A program made the translations under genes and the position numbers. Positions 1 to 5,188 of a stretch of 5,630 nucleotides of DNA are shown piece after piece. This DNA is from CBDCME01 sp965218865 (GTDB taxonomy: Bacteria; Pseudomonadota; Alphaproteobacteria; JAAXGF01), in contig CBDCME010000051.1 of the NCBI GenBank assembly GCA_965218865.1, positions 1 to 5,630 of the forward strand, given 5' to 3'. The notes below the pieces were generated by a model. It saw nothing but the letters and a program-made list of their open reading frames with translations. It had not been told where the DNA came from and did no database searches. Every line of letters starts with the position of its first letter. The stretch's first letter is position 1.

Positions 1-5
1 TTATA

Positions 6-31
6 CCAACCGCCCCAGAGTTTGACTCGCG
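6..31 (+). repeat. Left terminal inverted repeat of IS630-A
   Basis: The outer 10 bases match the right end perfectly, followed by a degenerate stretch and then the shared TTGACT block at 22-27. About 19 of 26 positions agree with the right end by eye. TTGACT also resembles a -35 box, but the best -10 candidate (TAGGTT, 47-52) is weak and 19 bases away, so I do not call a promoter. Confidence 0.85.
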
Positions 32-93
32 CAAAGGTTTACACGCTAGGTTTTGTGTGATTCAAGGTTGTTGGCAACAAGGGAGTGTGTTCA

Positions 94-660
94 ATGCCAA
101 CGATTCCTTTGCGAAACGACTTTGATGCTGAAAGAGTCCGTGTTCTTGCGGCACGGAGCGATGATGGGAACCAGGCGCGACGGCTTTTGTCGATGGCGGC
201 CATCTACGATGGGATGGATCGAGCGTGCGCGGCGGGTATTGGCGGCATGGATCGGCAGACGTTGCGGGACTGGGTTCACCGGTTCAACGCGGGAGGTCCG
301 GCCGGTCTGATCGACCGCAAGCCGAACGGGGCGTTGCGTCGGTTGACGCCGTCGCAAATGGCGGCGCTTTCGCGGGCTATCGAGGCCGGTCCCGATCCCG
401 AACGGGATGGGGTCGTGCGCTGGCGCTGCATCGATCTCAAGCAACTGATCCGAACGCGCTTCGGCGTGGACTATCACGAGCGGAGCGTCGGCAAGCTGCT
501 GGCCGCGCTCGGGTTCTCGCATATTTCCGCGCGCCCGCGCCACGTCGGCCAGGATGCGCGGGCACAGGAGGAATTTAAAAAAAAGTTTTCCCGAACACTT
601 GGCGAAAATCGTAGCGGCACAGCCACCGGACACGCCCATCGAGGTTTGGTTTCAAGATGA
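94..660 (+). CDS. IS630-family transposase, N-terminal part (orfA of IS630-A)
   Basis: This frame encodes the DNA-binding half of the transposase. The likely start is ATG at 94, because AAGGAG/GGGAG at 79-85 lies about 8 bases upstream; a GTG at 85 is in frame but has no such site. Residues ~25-70 form a helix-turn-helix (around TLRDWVHRFNAGGPAGLIDR), followed by the winged-helix linker region typical of IS630 proteins (around KQLIRTRFGVDYHERSVGKLL). Family resemblance continues to AQEEFKKK at 562-585. Beyond that this frame gives unrelated residues and stops at 658-660, while the catalytic domain continues in the +1 frame. Joined, the two parts give about 354 residues, a normal IS630 transposase length. 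Alone, this product lacks every DDE catalytic residue. Confidence 0.8.
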   Translation: MPTIPLRNDFDAERVRVLAARSDDGNQARRLLSMAAIYDGMDRACAAGIGGMDRQTLRDWVHRFNAGGPAGLIDRKPNGALRRLTPSQMAALSRAIEAGPDPERDGVVRWRCIDLKQLIRTRFGVDYHERSVGKLLAALGFSHISARPRHVGQDARAQEEFKKKFSRTLGENRSGTATGHAHRGLVSR

Positions 661-1159
661 AATGCGCGTCGGCCAGAAGAACAGCCTGGTGCGCCAGTGG
701 GCCCCAAAGGGATCGCGCCCGCGCCAGGTCAAGGACCTACGGACCTCTTCGGCGTATCTCTTCGGCGCCATCTGCCCCGAGCGCGGTGAGGGCGCGGCGC
801 TGGTCATGCCGCGCGCCAATACTGAAGCCATGGACCTGCATCTCGAGGAAATCAGCCGGGCCGTTGCCCCAAACGCCCATGCCGTCGTGCTGCTCGACCA
901 AGCCGCATGGCACACCACTGCCAAACTCGGCATCCCGGAGAACATCTCCCTCGTGCCTTTGCCACCCAAGTCCCCGGAGCTCAATCCCGCCGAAAATGTC
1001 TGGCAATACCTCCGCCAGAACTGGCTCTCCAATCGTGTCTTCGACTCCTATGAAGCCTTCGTCGAGGCCTCTTGCCAAGCCTGGAACAACCTGACCGACC
1101 TACCTTGGAAGATCATGTCCATCGGCCTCAGAGCATGGGCTCACACAAGTCAATGTTAA
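554..1159 (+). CDS. IS630-family transposase, catalytic part (orfB of IS630-A)
   Basis: This frame carries the DDE (RNase H-like) catalytic domain that cuts and joins DNA. Catalytic candidates are the D of WFQDEMRVG, the D of VVLLDQAAWH and the E of SPELNPAENVW, with 31 residues between the last two. The APKGSRPR and C-terminal PWKIMSIGLRAWAH segments are also typical of the family. Real homology starts just after the A8 run (FPEHLAKIVAAQ), so 554 is only the first start-like codon in an open frame and probably not where translation begins. No start codon sits at a suitable distance from the nearby AGGAGG (566-571). Independent translation therefore looks unlikely; the protein is either made as a fusion with orfA or not made. 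The stop is TAA at 1157-1159, one base before the terminal repeat. Confidence 0.8.
   Translation: MRGHRRNLKKSFPEHLAKIVAAQPPDTPIEVWFQDEMRVGQKNSLVRQWAPKGSRPRQVKDLRTSSAYLFGAICPERGEGAALVMPRANTEAMDLHLEEISRAVAPNAHAVVLLDQAAWHTTAKLGIPENISLVPLPPKSPELNPAENVWQYLRQNWLSNRVFDSYEAFVEASCQAWNNLTDLPWKIMSIGLRAWAHTSQC
566..592 (+). other. Frame-change region in the IS630-A transposase (AGGAGG plus A8 run)
   Basis: AGGAGG (566-571) is followed by AATTT, eight A residues (577-584), G and TTTT. In orfA the codons are GAA TTT AAA AAA AAG; the catalytic domain resumes one base later as AAA AAA AGT TTT CCC. Going from orfA to orfB needs a net +1 (or -2) change. Deleting one A (A8 to A7) restores a single open frame of about 354 residues. 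Two readings are possible: a loss-of-frame indel, or transcript slippage on the A run that makes some in-frame mRNA. The A AAA AAG heptamer with an upstream Shine-Dalgarno-like motif resembles -1 frameshift sites, but -1 leads to a stop at 612-614, not to orfB. Confidence 0.6.
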
Positions 1160-1169
1160 GGGCGGTTGG
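1144..1169 (-). repeat. Right terminal inverted repeat of IS630-A
   Basis: Reading inward on the minus strand from 1169, the end begins CCAACCGCCC and has TTGACT 16-21 bases in, mirroring the left end. The repeat overlaps the last codons of the transposase, leaving no spare sequence at this end. Confidence 0.85.
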
Positions 1170-1884
1170 TATCACTCGGCACGTACGAGGCGAGGCCCAT
1201 GAGTTTGTACTCGTGCTCATGGGGCGTAAAACCGAGCAAATAGGTTGTTATCGAATACAAATTGCCGACCGAGTTTCCACTTTCGGTCCGCGCGACGTCG
1301 GACAAAAGACCTTTGTGCCCTGTTTGGACCGTCGCGCACTTGTGGTCGCCTCCACCATCGAGCGTCAGTACCAGGTACTTCTTATCCAGGTCGTCGGCCA
1401 ACCCGCCGTACGCGGCATAAGCATGACAATCGTGGTGATCGACGCGATGGAAGGAAACCCTGTCGCGATCGATGCCATCGAGATGCTCGCGAACCATCTT
1501 CTCAAAAGAAACCACCCCGGTATTACCTCGATATAATTTCCGTAATCTTTCGAATACGGGCACCGGAAGATTCTATTCTAGTGCTATTTTCGCGCGAAGA
1601 GAAAGCGGCGCCGATTTCTCGGATCTACTTTCGAGATCGTATTGTGCGTGAAATTGCTTCCGCGAAAAAAGATCGAAATCACTAACCCCAGCAATAGAAA
1701 CATGATCCAGATTTTTTATGAAATCAGTATGGTTTTCCTTCAAGTAATCCAAATACTGGCTGGGGAATTCCATAAAATTCTTTTCTCTAACGAGACGTTC
1801 TTCTTCCACAGCGAAGAACGGAACACCATTTTCCATCAAGAATATTGAGGGACCAATGCCAATATTTAGACCCAATATTTTCAC
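1170..1884 (-). pseudogene. Carbamoyltransferase (NodU/CmcH family), N-terminal part, amber codon and IS-truncated
   Basis: The family transfers carbamoyl from carbamoyl phosphate (via carbamoyl-adenylate) to hydroxyls of sugars or antibiotics; beside an O-antigen-type gene, a sugar substrate is the natural inference. From a GTG at 1884 the product begins KILGLNIG and has AVEEERLVREK at residues ~26-36. The metal-site motif HHDCHA follows at ~150-155, then LTLDGGGD at ~173-180 and HEHEYKLMGLA at ~222-232, all hallmarks of the N-terminal Kae1-like domain. An in-frame TAG at codon 104 (1575-1573) splits the reading; the same frame continues with family-like sequence. After codon 238 (SD) it runs into IS630-A. 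The family is usually ~570-600 residues, so over half is missing here; left of the IS the frame stays open for the few visible bases. An in-frame TGA four codons before the GTG excludes an earlier start. No strong ribosome site is visible (only GAG about 8 bases upstream). Confidence 0.85.
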
Positions 1885-1946
1885 GGCTGTGTCTCAATAA
1901 CCTGTAACGCTAGGGTTCCAAGTGTTTTCTTATTAAATCGTCGAAA

Positions 1947-1958
1947 CAAGAATTCTTG
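1947..1958. repeat. Perfect 12-bp palindrome, possible operator
   Basis: CAAGAATTCTTG is perfectly self-complementary and lies about 63-74 bases upstream of the carbamoyltransferase start. A dimeric regulator could bind such a site, but nothing else in the window supports that, and a 12-bp palindrome can arise by chance. Confidence 0.35.
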
Positions 1959-2058
1959 GTGCCCGCTTCAATGAATCATGAACGCCCGTGTCCCGCGTAA
2001 TACGTATCATAGTGTCTTCTCGAAAATGCGCGTCCGCGTATTTTTTGCGTCTGTCCCT

Positions 2059-2114
2059 CTCCCCCTACCGGCCACCCACGAGAGTAGGCTGATAGGGGTG
2101 GCCGGGAGGGGGAG
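2059..2114. repeat. Large GC-rich inverted repeat (19-bp arms, 18-base loop)
   Basis: Arms 2059-2077 and 2096-2114 pair over 19 bases with one mismatch (position 2067 opposite 2106); the 18-base loop is at 2078-2095. Neither strand has a T run after the stem, so it does not look like an intrinsic terminator. It is the strongest extended secondary structure outside the IS ends. It could act as an mRNA 3' end stabiliser, a REP-like dispersed repeat, or the remnant of a small non-autonomous element; the window cannot tell these apart. Confidence 0.75.
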
Positions 2115-2191
2115 CGGGCCGGTGGCGCGAGTTTTCGAACAGGCTGATAGAGCACATCCTGAATCTTCCTGTCAATGACACCCGAAATATG

Positions 2192-2205
2192 TCCGGTTTA
2201 CCGGA
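2192..2205. repeat. Small perfect hairpin
   Basis: TCCGGT and ACCGGA form a 6-bp stem with a TT loop. There is no T tail on either side, and no function can be assigned. Confidence 0.5.
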
Positions 2206-2226
2206 TAAGCGTCCAATGCTTGAAGG

Positions 2227-2259
2227 GGCGGGGGAGCGCGTGGTTTGCGCCGCCCCGCC
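2227..2259. repeat. Strong GC hairpin downstream of the O-antigen ligase gene
   Basis: GGCGGGG (2227-2233) pairs with CCCCGCC (2253-2259). After a 2x2 internal loop, GCGC (2236-2239) pairs with GCGC (2247-2250), leaving a 7-base loop. It lies about 90 bases beyond the ancestral end of the ligase gene, so it could be the folded 3' end of that transcript. A T run is absent on both strands, which argues against a classic intrinsic terminator. Confidence 0.5.
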
Positions 2260-2350
2260 GCCGCGAGCCGAGCGGGCAACGACACCTCGTTCGAGACGGC
2301 GTGTTCGTTCACGATCGGGAACGGCCGGATGAGCAGTGACGATGGCCAAC

Positions 2351-3399
2351 TCAAACCTCGTTGGGCCCTCCCGTCGAGCCTTTGGCGCCGAAGGGCGGTG
2401 GTACGACGAGGGCGATTATCATGATATATGCCACTTGTCACCAGGCCGACCAAAACGAAAAATTGAAGAGACCGGAGACCCAAAAGGCGGCTGACACGGC
2501 GATGCCGACGAGGGGCTCCGGCCGCCCGGTGGCCAGGAAATTTCTCAGGAGCGTCACAAAAAGCACGCTCACGGTCACCAACAGCGGTACCGTTCCCACG
2601 ATTCCGGTCTCTGAAAACGCCTCGACAATCCAGTTGTGCGGGTGTCCGGGGAGCAACAACGAGGCGTCGTCGATGTCCATCTTCAGACGAGCCTCGGAGA
2701 AGTCCTGAAGGTTTATGGTGTTGATTCCAAATCCCAGACACGGTCTTTCGAGCGCCAAGCCGATGGTGTGCTGCCACATCAATTGACGGTGAGGATCGAT
2801 CAACCATGGGGGCAGAAAATGCTGGAAACCATTCACCTGGACATAGTCGAAAAACTCGGGATCGATTTCCAGATTGCCGACGACCGCAGCGCCGAGGGCG
2901 ACGAAGAGTGCCGCCAAGCCGACAATGTATCCCTTGCGTGTATTGCCGAACGCCAAAGTGAATATGGTCGCCGCGATCGCGGCGAGGAGACCCGCCAACG
3001 ACGCCCGGCTGTAGGTCAGCCAGATCAACGTCAGCAAGCCGAGAGTCACGACGGCCGACATCCAGGCCCAGTGCCGCCCTCCCAACCGCCAAGCGGCCCA
3101 CAACACGACCGGAATAAGCAGGGCGGCGAACGAGGCGTAGATCGAGAGCATCTGCCGTGCCTCCCAGAGATTGGGCGCCGGACGGGCCTTCAGCACGAGC
3201 ATCAGGTCGGGAAATACCAAGATCGCCGGAATGGCGATCGCGAGGCCCACCAACATTCCGCAGATGAGTACTCTGAGACCCACGAGATGCGCTTCTCGGT
3301 GATGGTGAAGAAATACGCGAACCGACGCCGCGATGACGAGGAACGCCGCCATCCTCACCAGAACCGGGATCGACGCACCCGGAAACGAGGAGGTTACTA
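2351..3399 (-). pseudogene. O-antigen ligase/polymerase family protein, 3' part (IS-disrupted, premature TGA)
   Basis: This is the larger, C-terminal piece of a multi-spanning inner-membrane protein of the WaaL/Wzy_C family, which joins or polymerises lipid-linked O-antigen. In the reconstructed numbering it starts at codon 90 (GTA, 3397). About nine hydrophobic segments follow, including SIYASFAALLIPVVLWAAW and GYIVGLAALFVALGAAVVG. Family signatures are TYSRASLAGLL (Tyr 218, Ser 219, Arg 220), ERPCLGFGINT, and GHPHNWIVEAFSETG with HPHN at 341-344. The Arg and the His-bearing periplasmic loop match residues held important in O-antigen ligases. A TGA at 2440-2438 follows FNFSFWSAW. The same frame then continues hydrophobic (QVAYIMIIALVV) to TGA at 2353-2351, so the first stop looks like a TGG-to-TGA nonsense change. 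Ancestral length would be about 437 residues, normal for the family; 408 with the early stop. Ligase and polymerase cannot be separated from sequence alone. Confidence 0.85.
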
Positions 3400-3421
3400 A
3401 TATCTCAAAATAATACCTGAC
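3398..3421 (+). repeat. Left terminal inverted repeat of IS630-B (with target TA)
   Basis: It starts with the target TA, then ATATC, a variable middle, and ATACCTGAC. Compared with the right end, mismatches fall only in the middle. Its inner edge supplies the CTGACA that forms a good -35 box for the transposase. Confidence 0.85.
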
Positions 3422-3445
3422 ATATTGATCGGACTGTGCTATACA
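3417..3445 (+). promoter_or_regulatory. Candidate promoter of the IS630-B transposase
   Basis: CTGACA (3417-3422, 5 of 6 to TTGACA) and TATACA (3440-3445, 4 of 6 to TATAAT) are separated by exactly 17 bases. The -35 box overlaps the inner edge of the terminal repeat, so transposase bound there could repress its own transcription. The expected start point, about 7 bases after the -10 box, falls on or next to the ATG at 3452. Confidence 0.5.
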
Positions 3446-3451
3446 TGGTGC

Positions 3452-4483
3452 ATGGAAGCGCGTGACTTTCGTGGCATTGGTCGGGCGGCGCAGGAGGAAC
3501 TCCGGCGTCGGGCGATCGTGCTTGTCGAGCAGGGTGGATCGAGCCGGGCCGAGGCGGCCAGGGTTGTTGGCGTGCAGCGGCAGACGGTCAACATCTGGCT
3601 CAAGCGGTATCGCGAACGGGGCGAGGACGGCCTCCTGGATGGTCGTCGGGTTTCCGGACGCAAGGGCAAGGGGGCGCTGACCACCGAGGAGGGCCGGCAA
3701 GTCCGCCGCTGGATCGCCGACAAGACGCCCGATCAGCTCAAACTGCCGTTTGCATTGTGGACGTCCCGTGCGGTGCGCGAGTTGATCGAGCGCCGGTTGG
3801 GCAAGCGCCTTGGCCTGTCGACCGTCCAGCTCTACCTGAAGCGCTGGGGCATGACCCCGCAAAAGCCGCTGGCGCGCGCCAAACAACGCTCGCCCGCCGC
3901 CGTGGCCGCCTGGTTGGAGCGCGACTACCCGGCGATCGCCGGGCGCGCCAAGCGAGAGAGAGCCGTCGTCTACTGGGGCGACGAGACCGGCATCTCCAAC
4001 CAAGACCAGATCGGCCGCAGTTATGCCCCAAGAGGCCAGACGCCGGTGGTTGGCCGGACCGCCAAGAAGATCTCCAAGAGCATGATTTCGGCCGTCTCCA
4101 ACCGCGGCCTGATGCGCTTCATGCTGTATGATGGGGCGCTTAACGTCGATCGCTTCATCATCTTCCTGCGGCGGCTGATCAAGGACGCAAAGCAGAAGGT
4201 GTTCCTGATCATAGATAACCTGAAGGTGCACCACGCCAAGTGGGTCAAGGCCTGGACTCTGAGCCATCGCCACGAGATCGAGCTGTTCTACCTCCCGGCC
4301 CCCGAGTGCAACCCGGACGAATACTTGAACAACGATGTCAAGCAGAAGTTGCGCCAAAAGCCGCAGCCCGGCACCAAGGACGAACTGGACAAGAATACCC
4401 GCGCCGTCTTGCGCGCAATTCAGCGTTCATCGGATCAAGTGCGCGGTTACTTCCGGCCCCACCCCGTCAATTACGCCGCCTGA
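3452..4483 (+). CDS. IS630-family transposase (IS630-B), intact
   Basis: A complete 343-residue DDE transposase from ATG 3452. An in-frame TTG at 3425 would add nine residues, but it lies upstream of the best -10 box and is less likely. The N-terminus has a helix-turn-helix (SRAEAARVVGVQRQTVNIWLKRY, residues ~31-53) and then a second winged-helix segment (LSTVQLYLKRWGMTPQKPLAR). Catalytic candidates are Asp 177 in YWGDETGI, Asp 255 in LIIDNLKVHH and Glu 290 in PECNPDEYLNNDV. The last two have 34 residues between them, the DD34E spacing of IS630/Tc1 enzymes. No frameshift or internal stop is seen, so it should be functional. No Shine-Dalgarno site precedes the ATG, which fits a leaderless message from the promoter at 3417-3445. 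It runs antisense to the ligase gene it interrupts. Confidence 0.93.
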   Translation: MEARDFRGIGRAAQEELRRRAIVLVEQGGSSRAEAARVVGVQRQTVNIWLKRYRERGEDGLLDGRRVSGRKGKGALTTEEGRQVRRWIADKTPDQLKLPFALWTSRAVRELIERRLGKRLGLSTVQLYLKRWGMTPQKPLARAKQRSPAAVAAWLERDYPAIAGRAKRERAVVYWGDETGISNQDQIGRSYAPRGQTPVVGRTAKKISKSMISAVSNRGLMRFMLYDGALNVDRFIIFLRRLIKDAKQKVFLIIDNLKVHHAKWVKAWTLSHRHEIELFYLPAPECNPDEYLNNDVKQKLRQKPQPGTKDELDKNTRAVLRAIQRSSDQVRGYFRPHPVNYAA

Positions 4484-4485
4484 TC

Positions 4486-4509
4486 GTCAGGTATCATATT
4501 AGGATATTA
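4486..4509 (-). repeat. Right terminal inverted repeat of IS630-B (with target TA)
   Basis: Reading inward on the minus strand from 4509 gives TAATATC, a variable middle, then ATACCTGAC, mirroring the left end at about 20 of 24 positions. The transposase stop (4481-4483) lies two bases before it. Confidence 0.85.
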
Positions 4510-4774
4510 ATAGCGTGCTCGGAATCCAGGCCAGCAAGGTCACCAGGCACGAGACCCCAAGAACGGTCCGTCCCAGGTCCGTGACACCACGGAATATCCG
4601 CGCCGCGCCGCCGGACAAGAACATCGCGAGCACGGCGATCACCATGATCGCGCCGAACGGGGCGCGGCCGGACATGAGGCCGGCGAAGCTGATTCCGATG
4701 GCGATCGCGGCCAGTAGAACGCCGATACGGGACCAGGCGGGTTGGTCGGACGGGGAATGACGCGTATCTATCAT
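4508..4774 (-). pseudogene. O-antigen ligase/polymerase family protein, 5' part (cut by IS630-B)
   Basis: Translation from ATG at 4774 gives MIDTRHSPSDQPAW, a short cytoplasmic start. Two clear membrane helices follow (IGVLLAAIAIGISFAGL and FGAIMVIAVLAMFLSGG), and a third (VLGVSCLVTLLAWIPSTLL) runs to the junction at codon 89. An AGGA precedes the ATG but only 2 bases away, which is short. The LAWIPSTLL stretch entering the third helix is typical of the N-terminus of O-antigen ligase family proteins. The frame runs into IS630-B and stops at once (TAA 4501-4499). After removing the IS and one TA, codon TTA (89) is followed by GTA (90) of the downstream piece without frame loss. The longer open frame reaching 5038 is upstream GC-rich noise with low-complexity Arg/Pro content. 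Confidence 0.8.
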
Positions 4775-4839
4775 TTTCCTGTCGTTCGGCTCTTCATGGG
4801 GATTTCGAAGGTCTGATCGATCGGCCGCCGTTATCTCGC

Positions 4840-4866
4840 CCCTCGTGCGCGAGCCTCCCACGAGGG
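4840..4866. repeat. Hairpin in the leader region
   Basis: CCCTCGTG (4840-4847) and CACGAGGG (4859-4866) form a perfect 8-bp stem with an 11-base loop. No T run follows on either strand. It sits about 65 bases upstream of the ligase ATG. Confidence 0.5.
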
Positions 4867-4884
4867 CCCGAAACAGCCCCAAGA

Positions 4885-4917
4885 AACCAGCCGACCCCTC
4901 CGACGGATCGGCGGGTT
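4885..4917. repeat. Interrupted inverted repeat in the leader region
   Basis: AACC-GCCGA (4885-4888, 4890-4894) pairs with TCGGC-GGTT (4908-4912, 4914-4917), with one mismatch between the two blocks. A nested TCCG-A-CGGA hairpin lies within the 13-base loop. It could fold in a leader RNA, but there is no U tract to suggest attenuation. Confidence 0.45.
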
Positions 4918-5111
4918 CGCTTCTGGACGGCCCCGGAACTCCACCACGGCGCCGCTGTCGTGGGGCAGGGCGAGAACGCGCCAATCCGAAACGGCCCGCG
5001 CCGAAGGGGAGTGGGCGCCGCCCGAAACGCATACGCACCGCGCCCTGGGCCCGATCGCGCCCCTATCGTCGTAAAGGCCGTTGACCCGCCACCCCCCAGT
5101 GAGGCGCGACC

Positions 5112-5139
5112 ATGATCGTTGCCACGACATTAATGTCAA
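5112..5139 (-). promoter_or_regulatory. Candidate minus-strand promoter with overlapping palindrome
   Basis: On the minus strand a perfect TTGACA (5139-5134) is followed after 16 bases by GATCAT (5117-5112, 4 of 6 to TATAAT). The perfect 12-bp palindrome GACATTAATGTC (5126-5137) overlaps the -35 box, where an operator would block RNA polymerase. It faces the O-antigen ligase gene, about 340 bases away. It lies just beyond the broken end of the IS110 remnant, so it may belong to the original locus. Confidence 0.4.
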
Positions 5140-5167
5140 GACATCGATCTCACCGCGTCCATATCTG

Positions 5168-5188
5168 AACCAAGTGTTCGCCTTGGTT
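5168..5188. repeat. Perfect hairpin beside the IS110 break
   Basis: AACCAAG (5168-5174) and CTTGGTT (5182-5188) form a 7-bp stem with a 7-base loop. It ends 5 bases before the point where IS110 homology is lost (about 5194), so it could mark the truncation junction. No terminator T run is present. Confidence 0.45.

Larger units (their letters stand above)
6..1169 (+). mobile_element. IS630-family insertion sequence (IS630-A), complete, TA-flanked
   Basis: The element is about 1.16 kb, the usual IS630 size. Its ends are inverted repeats: CCAACCGCCC at 6-15 matches GGGCGGTTGG at 1160-1169 exactly. A second shared block, TTGACT, lies 16-21 bases in from each end. TA flanks both sides (4-5 and 1170-1171), as expected because IS630/Tc1-mariner elements insert at TA and duplicate it. 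One transposase, in two frames, fills the interior, and its stop codon (1157-1159) abuts the right repeat. The element sits in a minus-strand carbamoyltransferase gene and is transcribed opposite to it. It appears structurally complete; whether it is active depends on the frame change at 577-592. Confidence 0.9.
1885..2350. other. Intergenic region rich in inverted repeats
   Basis: This stretch lies between two minus-strand genes and holds no protein I recognise; the open frames crossing it (for example minus 2065-2349) are Arg/Pro-rich and interrupted by perfect hairpins. It contains a 12-bp palindrome (1947-1958), a large GC-rich inverted repeat (2059-2114), a small hairpin (2192-2205) and a strong hairpin (2227-2259). 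On the minus strand a weak promoter-like pair, TTGGAA and TATTGA with a 16-base spacer, lies just before the carbamoyltransferase start. I would not rely on it. The left third is AT-rich like the 5' half of the carbamoyltransferase, the right two thirds GC-rich. Confidence 0.6.
3400..4507 (+). mobile_element. IS630-family insertion sequence (IS630-B), intact, TA-flanked
   Basis: The element is about 1.1 kb with imperfect terminal inverted repeats: counted with the flanking TA, 3398-3421 and 4486-4509 agree at about 20 of 24 positions, both ending in ATACCTGAC on the inner side. The duplicated target TA is at 3398-3399 and 4508-4509. It holds one uninterrupted transposase. The ends and the protein differ clearly from IS630-A, so this is a separate subgroup, not a second copy. 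It interrupts the O-antigen ligase gene in the opposite orientation. The intact frame and clean target duplication suggest a recent insertion. Confidence 0.92.

Noticed and set aside
579..585. Programmed -1 frameshift at A AAA AAG
   Set aside because: The -1 frame stops at 612-614 and does not reach the catalytic domain, so it cannot by itself make the full transposase.
1885..1915. End of another IS next to the carbamoyltransferase start (GGCTGTGTC-like sequence)
   Set aside because: It vaguely resembles some IS termini, but no partner end, target duplication or transposase fragment is visible.
2059..2259. Intrinsic terminators
   Set aside because: The stems are strong but no T run follows on either strand.
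2172..3101. A 309-residue minus-strand frame
   Set aside because: It overlaps the ligase gene in another frame and shows no family motifs; it is a shadow in high-GC DNA.
2438..4357. A single 639-residue minus-strand open frame
   Set aside because: Its first half is the antisense of the IS630-B transposase and its second half is the real ligase C-terminal part. It is a chimera created by the insertion, not a fusion protein.
4499..5038. A 179-residue minus-strand frame starting at 5038
   Set aside because: Only the part from ATG 4774 resembles a protein (ligase N-terminus); the upstream part is Arg/Pro-rich, low complexity and crosses hairpins.
4831..5139. A possible small gene on the minus strand (about 99 codons from ATG 5130)
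   Set aside because: Not recognised, no clear ribosome site, and its second half is hairpin sequence. Kept only as a note in the region entry.
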